A stretch of DNA of 64,000 nt, from assembly GCF_021729135.1 (NCBI RefSeq), contig NZ_JAJTWW010000001.1, positions 620,001 to 684,000 on the forward strand, read 5' to 3'. The position numbers and the translations under genes are program-made. Below the pieces are notes generated by a model. It had not been told where the DNA came from, did no database searches, and worked only from the letters and a program-made list of their open reading frames with translations. Positions within the stretch are counted from its first letter, which is position 1. Each line of letters starts with the position of its first letter. Positions 19,901-28,000 of this stretch are shown here, piece by piece. This DNA is from Brevibacterium daeguense (GTDB lineage Bacteria; Actinomycetota; Actinomycetes; Actinomycetales; Brevibacteriaceae).

Positions 19901-20217
19901 TCGGCGCGGTGATCGTCCGCAAGGGCTACGGACTCGGCGCGATGGCGATGACTGCGGGATCCTTCGCCGCCACGCGGTTCACCGTCTCCTGGCCCAGCGG
20001 CGAGATCGGACCGATGGGGCTCGAAGGAGCCGTCAGGCTCGGGTACGCGAAGGAGCTGGCGACGATCGACGACCTGCAGCAGCGCGAGGCCCGTTACGAG
20101 GAGCTCGTCGCCGCCTCGTACGAGCAGGGCAGGGCGATGACCGCGGCGATGCTCTTCGACGTCGACGACGTCATCGACCCGGCCGACACCCGGAGGTGGA
20201 TCGCCACCCTGTTCTGA
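16951..20217 (+). CDS. Single-chain biotin-dependent acyl-CoA carboxylase (BC-BCCP-CT)
   Basis: One polypeptide of 1088 aa carries all parts of an acyl-CoA carboxylase. The biotin carboxylase comes first (RTLLVANRGEIAVRIIRTAED; glycine-rich ATP loop near residue 157; EVNPRIQVEHTVTE), followed by a biotinyl domain with EAMKM whose biotin-accepting Lys is residue 544. The carboxyltransferase occupies about residues 590-1088 (NDNHHLGGAIDVDAARSF, VSFVDTPGFMVGPEAE). This resembles the single-chain long-chain acyl-CoA carboxylase family described from Mycobacterium. ATG 16951 is the first usable start, 16 nt after the ligase stop, with a weak ribosome-binding site. An Ala/Gly-rich linker (about 455-510) precedes the biotinyl domain. 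The product may supply a carboxylated acyl-CoA to catabolism or lipid synthesis; the substrate is unknown. Confidence 0.9.
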   Translation: MRTLLVANRGEIAVRIIRTAEDMGLRTVAVHPADDADSLHVHLADSAVELRGVGSQAYLDILQLIAAAVEEGADLIHPGYGFLAESPEFARACHEAGLGFLGPSPEALELAGAKTATKERAASLGIPVPESTGVLECPEDALRLLARHPAGIAIKAVAGGGGRGIALVTDPAEVPAVIDRCRTEAERGFGDARVFAETWLPRARHIEVQCIGTPDGVRVLGDRDCSLQRRRQKVIEIAPAPGISPELRRDLRHAAERLLDSMHYVSLATVEFLVDGDDWVLLEVNPRIQVEHTVTEAVTGLDLVALQIALGLGEELSERGLPEADSIPESGVAVEARVCAETVGADGTPAPSAGTLERLDLPTGAGIRIDTWVRSGVEVGTLYDTLLAKIIAHGPDLPTARRRLRAALREFSGAGIESNADFLAAVLELSGSREGDAAPHTRWLDEHLGEVRDRRIALAAERAAADGAATGARGGEHTEPAMRGRGGQAGDPRGSGKHRASGNGSSGAGIALRPGEELVPAPLSGTVVSLDSRPGELGLIEAMKMHHPIPAPPHSHARPLVELGRTVTAGQPVFAVLTSDTGAQAAAAGEQLAHPLVDEVIERHEQVLDAARPDAVAKIRERGRRTARENLEDLLVPGTFVEYGPLVIAAQAARRPLADLIARTSGDGLIGGIGMVDTPSGPCEAVVMSYDYMVLAGTQGSRNHDKTDRLIQLAGAKGLPVVLFAEGGGGRPGDTDRAPGAHLKVHTFAALAALRGRVPLIAIASGRCFAGNAALAGLCDVIIATEDVNLGMGGPAMIEGGGLGRWAPEDIGPAHVHTASGAIDVLVADDAAAVSTAQQYLGYFAPHPAADAEAPDPELARAAVPGDRLRAYEMRAVIGSVVDAGSFLELRAEYAPGAITGFARVSGRPIGIIANDNHHLGGAIDVDAARSFVELLEVAEYHGLPVVSFVDTPGFMVGPEAEHEPGVKTFGRLFTTGAGLTVPFGAVIVRKGYGLGAMAMTAGSFAATRFTVSWPSGEIGPMGLEGAVRLGYAKELATIDDLQQREARYEELVAASYEQGRAMTAAMLFDVDDVIDPADTRRWIATLF

Positions 20218-20232
20218 CGGCCGGTGAGCGCT

Positions 20233-20304
20233 GTTCCGCTGGGCAGCGCTCATCCGCTGGACGGCACACGTCCGGTGGCCGGCACTCGTCCGGTGGCCGG
20301 CACT
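20233..20304 (+). repeat. Four tandem copies of an 18-bp unit
   Basis: Copies at 20233-20250, 20251-20268, 20269-20286 and 20287-20304. The last two are identical (CGTCCGGTGGCCGGCACT); the first two are diverged. They fill most of the gap between the carboxylase and ligC. No protein-coding or palindromic role is apparent; a VNTR-type locus is likely. Confidence 0.8.
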
Positions 20305-20350
20305 CGCTGCTGCCGACCGAAAGCTCTCGCTCGGCGGCAGCCGGGGGAAG

Positions 20351-20356
20351 TATCGT
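20351..20356 (+). promoter_or_regulatory. -10-like TATCGT before ligC
   Basis: TATCGT ends 6 nt before ATG 20363, placing the likely transcription start at the start codon (leaderless). No clear -35 at 16-18 bp. Confidence 0.35.
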
Positions 20357-20362
20357 CGGAGC

Positions 20363-21424
20363 ATGGACCTTCCGCTGCTGCCGCCGGTCGCGCCGATGCT
20401 GGCCAAGTCCGTCAAGGACGTGCCGGACGGCGAGTACCTCTACGAGCCCAAGTGGGACGGCTTCCGGGCCATCATCTTCAAGGACGGTGACGACGTCGAG
20501 ATCGGCAGTCGCAACGAGCGCCCCATGACGCGGTACTTCCCGGAGCTGGTCGAGAGCCTCCGCGCGCAGCTGCCCGAACGCTGCGTCGTCGACGGCGAGA
20601 TCGTCATCATCGCCGACGGCCGGCTCGACTTCGAGTCCCTTCTCCAGCGCATCCATCCCGCCGACTCGCGAGTCCAGCTGCTGGCCCGGGAGACGCCTGC
20701 GTCCTTCGTCGCCTTCGACCTGCTCGCCCTCGGCAGTGAGGACCTCACCGGCCTGGCGATGGCAGAGCGGAGGAGTCGGTTGACGGACGCGTTCGGGACG
20801 GCGCGCGGGCCGATTCACCTCACCCGGGCCACCCGAGACACCGCAACCGCTCGCGACTGGCTCGATCTCTTCGAGGGCGCGGGCCTCGACGGCGTCGTCT
20901 CCAAGCCGCTGAGCCTCACCTACCAGCCGGGCAAGCGGCTCATGCTCAAGACGAAGCACGAGCGCACTGCCGACTGCGTGCTCGCCGGCTTCCGATGGCA
21001 CAAGTCCGGCGGCGTCGTCGGCTCCCTGCTCCTCGGCCTCTACAACGAGGAGCGCCGCCTGCAGCACGTCGGAGTGGCCTCGTCGTTCTCGATGAAGCGG
21101 CGCGGGGAGCTCGTCGTCGAACTCGATCCGCTGCGCATCGCGGACGGCGAGGACCACCCGTGGGCCGACTGGGGAGACGCCGCCGCTCATGAGAAGGATC
21201 GGCTCCCCGGGGCGCAGAGCCGGTGGAACGCAGGCAAGGACCTGTCCTTCGTGCCGCTGCGGCCGGAGCGGGTCGTCGAGGTCGCCTACGACCACATGGA
21301 GGGCACGCGCTTCCGGCACAGCGCCCAGTTCCGCCGCTGGCGACCGGACCGGGAGCCGGAGTCGTGCACCTATGATCAGCTCGAGGAGCCGATGAAGTTC
21401 GACCTCGCGGACGTTCTCGGCTGA
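20363..21424 (+). CDS. ligC: ATP-dependent DNA ligase, LigC type
   Basis: 353-aa ligase with adenylation motif I EPKWDGFRA (nucleophile Lys30), VVDGEIVI (motif III), GLDGVVSKP (motif IV) and TADCVLAGFRWHKSGGVVGSLLLGLYN leading into the OB-fold. It has no polymerase, primase or nuclease domain, so it is LigC-like rather than LigD. Family members act in DNA repair, mostly excision or stationary-phase repair, beside the NAD-dependent LigA. No Ku or LigD gene is adjacent. Confidence 0.88.
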   Translation: MDLPLLPPVAPMLAKSVKDVPDGEYLYEPKWDGFRAIIFKDGDDVEIGSRNERPMTRYFPELVESLRAQLPERCVVDGEIVIIADGRLDFESLLQRIHPADSRVQLLARETPASFVAFDLLALGSEDLTGLAMAERRSRLTDAFGTARGPIHLTRATRDTATARDWLDLFEGAGLDGVVSKPLSLTYQPGKRLMLKTKHERTADCVLAGFRWHKSGGVVGSLLLGLYNEERRLQHVGVASSFSMKRRGELVVELDPLRIADGEDHPWADWGDAAAHEKDRLPGAQSRWNAGKDLSFVPLRPERVVEVAYDHMEGTRFRHSAQFRRWRPDREPESCTYDQLEEPMKFDLADVLG

Positions 21425-21544
21425 GCGGCGACCGGCCAGCGCCGCCGGAGCCTCCTCGGATCCGAGCCAGCTGACCGTGTCGGGGCGACGGCCGGGTCGG
21501 GGTTGCGGGCGGAACCGGCGGGGCGGGCCCGCGAGGCTGCTGGC

Positions 21545-21550
21545 TAGGAT
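21545..21550 (+). promoter_or_regulatory. -10-like TAGGAT before the MATE gene
   Basis: TAGGAT ends 7 nt before ATG 21558, again the spacing expected for a leaderless transcript. It favours ATG 21558 over the in-frame ATG 21549, which would overlap the hexamer. Confidence 0.35.
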
Positions 21551-21557
21551 GGTGCGC

Positions 21558-22868
21558 ATGCGTGCACTCGACCGGGACATCCTGGGACTGGCTGTCCCCG
21601 CGCTCGGCGCACTCGCCGCGGAACCGCTGTTCCTGCTGGCCGACACGGCGATGGTCGGCCACCTGGGGCCGTCCGCGCTCGGAGCGCTCGCGATCGCGTC
21701 GACCATTCTGCAGACCGTTCTGGGCCTGATGATCTTCCTCGCCTATGCGACCACTCCGCGGGTCGCCCGCAGACTTGGTGCGGGGGACCAGGCGGGTGCG
21801 ATCAGCGCAGGATTCGACGGGATCTGGCTGGCGCTCATCACCTCGGCGGTCCTGCTCGTCGTCGGCCTGCCGTTCATCGACACCGCGGTGGGCTGGTTCA
21901 ATCCCACCGCCGAGGTGGCAGCCGGCGCGGTCGGCTACCTCACCATCTCGTGGTGGGGGCTGCCATTCATGCTGACCGTGATCGCGGCCACCGGTCTGCT
22001 CCGCGGACTGCAGGACACGCGAACGCCGCTGTACGTGGCAACCGGGGGCTTCCTCGCCAACATCGGACTCAACGCCCTGTTCATCTACGGCCTCGAGATG
22101 GGGGTGGCAGGCTCCGCACTCGGGACCCTCATCGCCCATGTGGCCATGTGCTCGATCTACCTGGTCATCGCCGTTCGAGCCGCGCGGCGGTTCGGCGCCG
22201 GACTGCGACCCGACTGGCGCGGCGTGCTGTCCTCGGCCCGCACCTCGGGCTGGCTGCTGCTGCGCAACGGCTCCCTGCGCGCTGCCATGATCATCCTCGT
22301 CGTGCTCGCCACCGGTCTGGGCACTGTGCAGCTGGCGGCGATCCAGGTCATCCAGACGCTGTTCAACGCGCTGGCGCTGGTGCTCGACTCGCTGGCGATC
22401 GCCGGTCAGGCGCTCATCGGGCTCGAACTGGGGCTGCGGCGGCGAGATCGGGTGGCGGCGATCAACCGACGCCTCATCCAGTGGGGGATCGGGTTCGGAA
22501 TCGTGGTTGGAGCCCTGCTCGCCCTGGTCTCGCCGGTCCTCGGCCGCGTGTTCACCCAGAACTCCGAGGTCGCCGGCCTGATCACGGGCCTCGCGCTGAT
22601 TCTGGCAGTGGGAATGCCCTTGGCCGGGTACGTCTTCACCCTCGACGGCGTTCTCATGGGTGCCGAGGACTCGCGGTACCTGGCCGTCGCGCAATTCGGC
22701 GCCCTGCTGGCGTACTGCCTGCTGCTGGCGGTGGTCTTCCGAACATGGCCCAATGTCCACGTGCTGTGGGCGTGCTTCGGCATCGGCTTCGTCGCCTGGC
22801 GGGCGATCGGGCTGGGCTGGCGGGTGCGCAATGACAAGTGGATCATCCGCGCCGAGCAGCGCACCTGA
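21558..22868 (+). CDS. MATE-family efflux transporter (DinF-like)
   Basis: 436-aa polytopic protein with about 12 hydrophobic segments arranged as two MatE halves: first half ILGLAVPALGALAAEPLFLLADTAMVGHLGPSALGALAIA, second half from LLLRNGSLRAAMIILVVLATGLGTVQLAAIQVIQ. MATE carriers exchange drugs or metabolites for Na+ or H+. The N-terminal pattern with AEPLFLLADTAMVGHLG is typical of the DinF branch. The substrate is not predictable. An ATG at 21549 would add three residues. Confidence 0.9.
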   Translation: MRALDRDILGLAVPALGALAAEPLFLLADTAMVGHLGPSALGALAIASTILQTVLGLMIFLAYATTPRVARRLGAGDQAGAISAGFDGIWLALITSAVLLVVGLPFIDTAVGWFNPTAEVAAGAVGYLTISWWGLPFMLTVIAATGLLRGLQDTRTPLYVATGGFLANIGLNALFIYGLEMGVAGSALGTLIAHVAMCSIYLVIAVRAARRFGAGLRPDWRGVLSSARTSGWLLLRNGSLRAAMIILVVLATGLGTVQLAAIQVIQTLFNALALVLDSLAIAGQALIGLELGLRRRDRVAAINRRLIQWGIGFGIVVGALLALVSPVLGRVFTQNSEVAGLITGLALILAVGMPLAGYVFTLDGVLMGAEDSRYLAVAQFGALLAYCLLLAVVFRTWPNVHVLWACFGIGFVAWRAIGLGWRVRNDKWIIRAEQRT

Positions 22869-22914
22869 CCAGAACATCGATCCGGACCGCGAACCGCTTG
22901 AAAGGAGTGCCGAG

Positions 22915-23514
22915 ATGAGAATCATCCCCGTACCCGCCGATGCCGAGGAGCTGCTGCTGCCGTTCCTGCAGCTGTGCGTCAACTGGTCGATCGACCGGCC
23001 ACACCTCGATGTCGATGCCATCCGGGCCGACGACCAGCTCCTCCGCTATGTCACCGACTGGGGAAGGGACGGCGACCTCGGCGTAATGGCGATCCCCGAC
23101 ACCGCGCCGGGTGGCATTGCGCCCGGTGACACTGCACCCGGCGCCGCTGATGCTGCGTCCGCTGATGCGGCCGACGGTCCGCACGGCCGGTCAGCAGATG
23201 CCAGCGCGCCGGCCGCGCCGGCAGGTGCGGCATGGATCCGCATCTTCGCCGACGATCCCGGATTCGGGTGGGTCTCCGATTCGATCCCGGAGCTGTCGGT
23301 CGCGGTGCTCCCCGAACACCAGGGCGAGGGCATCGGCCGGCGCCTGATCTCGACGCTCATTCAGATGGCGCGACTCTCCGGAGTCGAGGCGATCAGCCTC
23401 GCGGTCGAAGAGGGCAACGGCGCGCGTCATCTCTATGACGAGCTGGGGTTCGTCGCGGTCGGCAGCAGCGGGAACTCCGTGGTCATGCTGCTCGACCTCG
23501 CTCCGGAGGCCTGA
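22915..23514 (+). CDS. GNAT-family N-acetyltransferase with low-complexity insert
   Basis: 199-aa acetyltransferase. The acetyl-CoA loop is LSVAVLPEHQGEGIGRRLI, followed by AISLAVEEGNGARHLYDELGF, the family's C-terminal motif. Residues about 63-95 are an Ala/Gly/Asp/Pro-rich insert (IAPGDTAPGAADAASADAAD) between the first strands of the fold, encoded by repeat-like DNA. The start is set by AAAGGAGTG 5 nt before ATG 22915, downstream of the MATE stop. Substrate unknown. Confidence 0.85.
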   Translation: MRIIPVPADAEELLLPFLQLCVNWSIDRPHLDVDAIRADDQLLRYVTDWGRDGDLGVMAIPDTAPGGIAPGDTAPGAADAASADAADGPHGRSADASAPAAPAGAAWIRIFADDPGFGWVSDSIPELSVAVLPEHQGEGIGRRLISTLIQMARLSGVEAISLAVEEGNGARHLYDELGFVAVGSSGNSVVMLLDLAPEA

Positions 23515-23645
23515 TTCCCGGCCATCGCAACCAGTCGGTGATCGCCAGGAGAAGGTCGTGAATCGCGCGGGCGGGACGCGGGATTGCCGGTGATTCCGAC
23601 GCGCGATCGCGGACGTCAGGGCCTCAGCCGAGACTGAACGGCATC

Positions 23646-23703
23646 CGAACCGCCTGCTGGGTCATGGCAGGTCGCGAACCGCCTGCTGGGTCACGGCAGG
23701 TCG
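23646..23703. repeat. 29-bp direct repeat, two copies, over the 3' end of the M1 peptidase gene
   Basis: Copies at 23646-23674 and 23675-23703 differ at one base. The second copy includes the stop codon and last codons of the minus-strand peptidase gene; the first is a duplicate beyond the stop. Each copy holds a short dyad CCTGC-N9-GCAGG and could form a weak hairpin between the convergent genes. Confidence 0.85.
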
Positions 23704-25019
23704 GGGAGCTCCCGCTCGAACAGCCAACCATGGAGGACATCGGCAACCGGTCGAGCGCACACGTTCTCGGCGTGGATCAGGAACGTGTCGGTGCTCACCG
23801 TCCCGAACCGGTTCTTCTCGGTCCACGAGCGCAGGATCCGGAAGAAATCGTCGTCTCCCGTGAAGCTTCGCAGCGCGTGCAGCGCCAGCGCTCCGCGCTT
23901 GTACACCCGGTCATCGAACATGTCCTCAGGTCCTGGGTCGGTGAGCACGATGTCCTGGTCCTCGCGCGCAAGTCGGGAGTGGGCGGCGCGCGCCTGCTCG
24001 TCGGCGCTGTCCTTTCCCGCGGCCTCGGACCACAGCCACTCCGCGTAGCAGGCGAAACCCTCGTTGAGCCAGATGTCCGACCACTGCGCCGGAGTCACCG
24101 AATTGCCGAACCACTGGTGGGCGAGCTCGTGGGCGACGAGGCGTTCGGCCTCCCAGTCGTCAACCAGGTGGTTGGGGCCGAGGATCGACAGGGGCTGGGA
24201 TTCGAGCGGGATCTCCAGCGGGTCATCCGTGACGACGACCCCGTAGTGGCCGAACGGGTAGTCGCCGAACAGCGATTCGAAGGTGTCCATCATCGCATGC
24301 TGCTTGGCCAGCGCCCCCTGGGCGCGCTGCCACTGGGACTCCCCGCAGGCCAGCATCAGCGGCACCCGTGAAGGGGGATGCGAACCGCTGTCGACGCGCC
24401 CCGACCGGTACTGACCGATCTGCACGGTGGCCAGGTAGGTGGTCAGCGGCTGGGCCGACTCCCAGGTCCAGGCAGTCCGTCCCGCCTTCCGCGTGGTGTT
24501 GACGAGCTCACCGTTGGAGATCGCCATGTATTCGGATTCGACCAGGATGGTGCAGCGGAACGTCGCCTTGTTGCTCGGGTGGTCATTGCACGGAAACCAA
24601 GTCGCCGCCCCGTTCGGCTGCCCCGCGACGAGCACGCCGTCCTCGAGCTCCTCCCATCCGACATCACCCCAGGTGCCCATCGCCGGTCCCGGGTTGCCCG
24701 AATAGTGGATGTCGAAGGTGATCTCCTCGCCGGCGGCGAAGCACTCCTGGGCTCGCACCACCAGCTTGGACCGGTGCATCCGGAATCGGTGGCGCCGGCC
24801 GTTGACGAGAACCCTGCTCGCCGCGAGCCCGATGAGATCCAGCTCGATCGCCTGAGCGTCCTCGAGCACGCGTCCGCGCAGCACCGCGTGACCGGCGAGC
24901 CGGTTGGGATTGATCTTGTAGTCGAGGTGGAGATCGTAGTGGTCGATCCGCACCGCTGCGGTGCCGGATGTGGGGGTGTAGGCGTCGAGTTGGCTCATCT
25001 GGCGGGTTCGGATCCTCAC
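23691..25019 (-). CDS. M1-family zinc aminopeptidase, short form
   Basis: 442-aa metallopeptidase with an N-terminal beta-sandwich and the thermolysin-like domain only, lacking the long C-terminal helical domain of the ~850-aa PepN type. The zinc site is intact: HELAH at 297-301, 18 residues, then Glu320 (NEGF), and the YKRGALALHAL segment supplies the catalytic Tyr. The exopeptidase GxMEN motif is degenerate (PLESQPL, with the Glu kept). GTG 25019 overlaps the stop of the Pls-like synthetase (GTGA), so the two are co-translated. Poly-lysine-degrading enzymes of Streptomyces are zinc aminopeptidases, so it may trim or degrade the neighbour's product (inference). Confidence 0.92.
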   Translation of the reverse strand: MRIRTRQMSQLDAYTPTSGTAAVRIDHYDLHLDYKINPNRLAGHAVLRGRVLEDAQAIELDLIGLAASRVLVNGRRHRFRMHRSKLVVRAQECFAAGEEITFDIHYSGNPGPAMGTWGDVGWEELEDGVLVAGQPNGAATWFPCNDHPSNKATFRCTILVESEYMAISNGELVNTTRKAGRTAWTWESAQPLTTYLATVQIGQYRSGRVDSGSHPPSRVPLMLACGESQWQRAQGALAKQHAMMDTFESLFGDYPFGHYGVVVTDDPLEIPLESQPLSILGPNHLVDDWEAERLVAHELAHQWFGNSVTPAQWSDIWLNEGFACYAEWLWSEAAGKDSADEQARAAHSRLAREDQDIVLTDPGPEDMFDDRVYKRGALALHALRSFTGDDDFFRILRSWTEKNRFGTVSTDTFLIHAENVCARPVADVLHGWLFERELPDLP

Positions 25020-28000
25020 GGGTTCGGCTCGGCGATCGGGGTCTGCCGGATGGGCGGGGCGTCCGGGGCAGGCGGATTGGCCAGACTCGGGTCGGGCTTC
25101 AGACTTGACTGCGGCATCGGCGTGGGGCCGGCGACCGGGTCGCGCAGCGGCTGCGTCGAGGTCGGTTCAGCACCCGCCGGGCCGACTGCGTCTTCGGAAC
25201 CCGAGCCCGAGGCGGTGTCCGAATCAGGGTCCGCATCGGAGCTCCCATCTGTGCCAGGGACGGTGTCCGAGTCGGGGCCTGCGCCCGAACCGGGTTCGAA
25301 CGAGCTTTCGGGCAGCGCCGGGGCGTCGACCCACGGCACCACGGGATTGCCCGAGAAGTACGAGTCCGCGGGAACGTACTCCCCGCGCATCACCAGCGAG
25401 GCCGGACCGACGGTCGCTGCACGGCCGAGCTCCGCAGCCGGGAGGATGACGCTGTTCGGGCCGAGAGTCGCGCCCTCGCCCAAGGTCACCGTTTCCAGCG
25501 ACATGACGCGATCGTGGAACAGGTGCGTCTGCACGACGCAGCCGCGGTTGACGGTGGAGTTGTCCGCAAGGCTCACCAGATCGGCTTCCGGCAGCCAGTA
25601 GGTCTCGCACCACACCCCGTGGCCGATCCGCGCACCGAGCGCGCGCAGGTACCAGACGAGAGCCGGCGTTCCGACTGCCGTGCGGGTGAACCAGGGCGCG
25701 GCGATGAGTTCGACGAAGCAGTCGGCGACCTCGCTGCGCCAGACGAAGGAGGACCACAGGGGGTGCTCACCGGTGTGGATCCGCCCGACGAACAGCCACT
25801 TCGCGATTACCGCCACCCCTGCGGCGACAGCCCCGGCCAGCATCATCACGAGTCCGGACAGGACGGTGATCAGCAGCGCGGGCACCACGCTGCTGATCCC
25901 GGCAGGAACGGAGGGGAGGGCATCAACGAGCTGTGACCCGAGCTGGAGCAGCCATTGCAGGGCTGCGAACACTCCCACAACCATCGCGCCGGCGGCCAGC
26001 ACCGCGAGGATCCGGAGAGTCTCCCACGTTCCGCGCAGCACCTTCAGCCGGGTCGGCGGGTCATAGGTCAGGGATTCGTCCGCCGCCACTTCGGCGCGGC
26101 GCAGCTCGACCGGCGGTGAGCCGATCCACGAGCTGCCCTTCTTGGCCTTCTGCGGGGCGGCCGAGAGCACCGCGACGAGCGAGTTCTTGCGGACGCGACG
26201 TCCGGCGGCGGCCATGCCCGAGTTGCCGAGGAATGCTCGCTTTCCGACCTTGGCGCGTCCGATCCGCATCCACCCGTGGCCGAGCTCGTAGGAGGCGACC
26301 ATGGTGTCGTCGGCGAGGAACGCACCATCGGCGATCTGGGTCATCTTCGGCACCAGCAGCACGGTGGAGGCCTCGACGGCGCGGCCGACCCGGGCGCCGA
26401 GGATGCGCAGCCACACCGGGGTGATCATGCCGGCGTAGAGCGGGAACAGCAGATCGCGGGCCATGTCCATGATCCGCTCAGTCGCCCAGACACGGTAGCC
26501 CATGGCTGACCGCACCGGGTGCAGTCCTTCCACCAGCCCGACAGCCAGGGTGCGCACCGCGATCACGATGAGCGCAGCGGTGAGCACGAACCAGACCGCA
26601 GCCAACAGCGGGGCCCAGGCCAGCAGCTGCAGGGGGGCGGCGAACACCTCGGGCCCGGAGACCGCGACCATCAGCGCCAGCGCGGGCACTGCGGCGAGAT
26701 AGGGGATCGCCGCATGGAGCAGCGACCCCACCGCGTAGAGCAGGAACGGTGCCCGGCGCCGCTTCGCGGGCGGATCCGGCCACGTCTTCCTCGCCTTCCC
26801 CTGGCGCACCGCCGGGGATCCGGAGAAGACCTGATTCTTGCCGACCTTGCCGGTGACCGCAGACCCGGGCTCGACCTGGGCGCCCGCTCCGATCCTCGTT
26901 CCCGGCATCAGGGTCGAGCGGGCGCCGACGGTGGCGAACTCGCCGATGTGGATCTCGCCGATGCGCAGCAGATCACCGTCGACCCACCAGCCCCGCAGAT
27001 CCACTTCCGGCTCCACCGCAGCACCTTCGTCCAGCGTGAGCAACCCGGTGACGGGCGGAATCGTATGCAGGTCGACATCCCGGCCGATCCGGTTGCCCAG
27101 CAGCCGCGCGTACAGGCTCACCCAGGGCGCCGAGGCGACGGAGACGGCGGCGGCGAGGTCAGCGATGTGCTCGGCCAGCCACAGGCGGATGTGCACGCTG
27201 CCCGAGCGCGGATAGACGCCGGGCCCCACGTTCCTCAGCAGGGTGCGGGCAGCGAGCGCGGAGATCAGCATCCGTCCCCAGGAGGTGACGAACACGAGGT
27301 AGAGCACGATGATCAGCCACCAGGGAGTGCTGATCGTGGGCGCGCCGAAGAACGCCGCCACGTTGCAGAGCACCAGCGTCAGCACCACCCAGCGCATCGC
27401 CGAGAGGATGTGGAGCGGAACTCCGAGCAGCGTCTGCAGGACTTGCATGGAGCGCCCGGTGCGCCGGACCCGCCGGGGTCGACGGTGGACGTTCTGGGGC
27501 GCGTCCGCGCCCGTGCACTGCTCCACCAGGGCGCCGAACCGGGGATAGGCGTAGATGTCGCCGACGGTCACCGAGTGGTGCCGGGCCCGGAGCCGGGACA
27601 CGAGCTGGGCGGCGGCCAGCGAGCCGCCGCCGACGTCGAAGAAGTCGGTGTCCATCCCCGGGGCGGCGCCGAGGACTGCCGTCCACTGCTCGCCGATCCA
27701 TTCCGCGTGGGCCGGCAGCGGCTCTGCGGAGTCGCCGGCGCTCAGCGAGGTCAGCGGCCAGGGCAGAGCATTGCGGTCGACCTTGCCCGAAGTCTTGGTG
27801 GGCAGCTCGTCGACGACGGCGAGGCGGGGGACGAGCGCGGGTGGCAGCACCTCGCGCAGCCGTTCGGTCCACTCGTGGATGAGATCCGACTCCGGCCGGT
27901 CGGCGGACTCCGGTGATGCGACGAGGTAGCCGATGAGCAGCTGGGTGCCGCTCGGGGTCGACTTCACCGCCGCGGCTCCGCCGGCCGCTCCGGGCAGCGC

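Noticed and set aside
17206-20415. 1069-codon open frame on the minus strand opposite the carboxylase gene
   Set aside because: High-GC antisense shadow. It has no recognisable domain and a composition dominated by Arg/Gly/His/Asp, while the plus strand encodes a fully motif-bearing carboxylase.
20946-23021. 691-codon minus-strand frame opposite ligC and the MATE gene
   Set aside because: Shadow frame crossing two real genes and their spacer; low-complexity Arg/Gln/Gly sequence.
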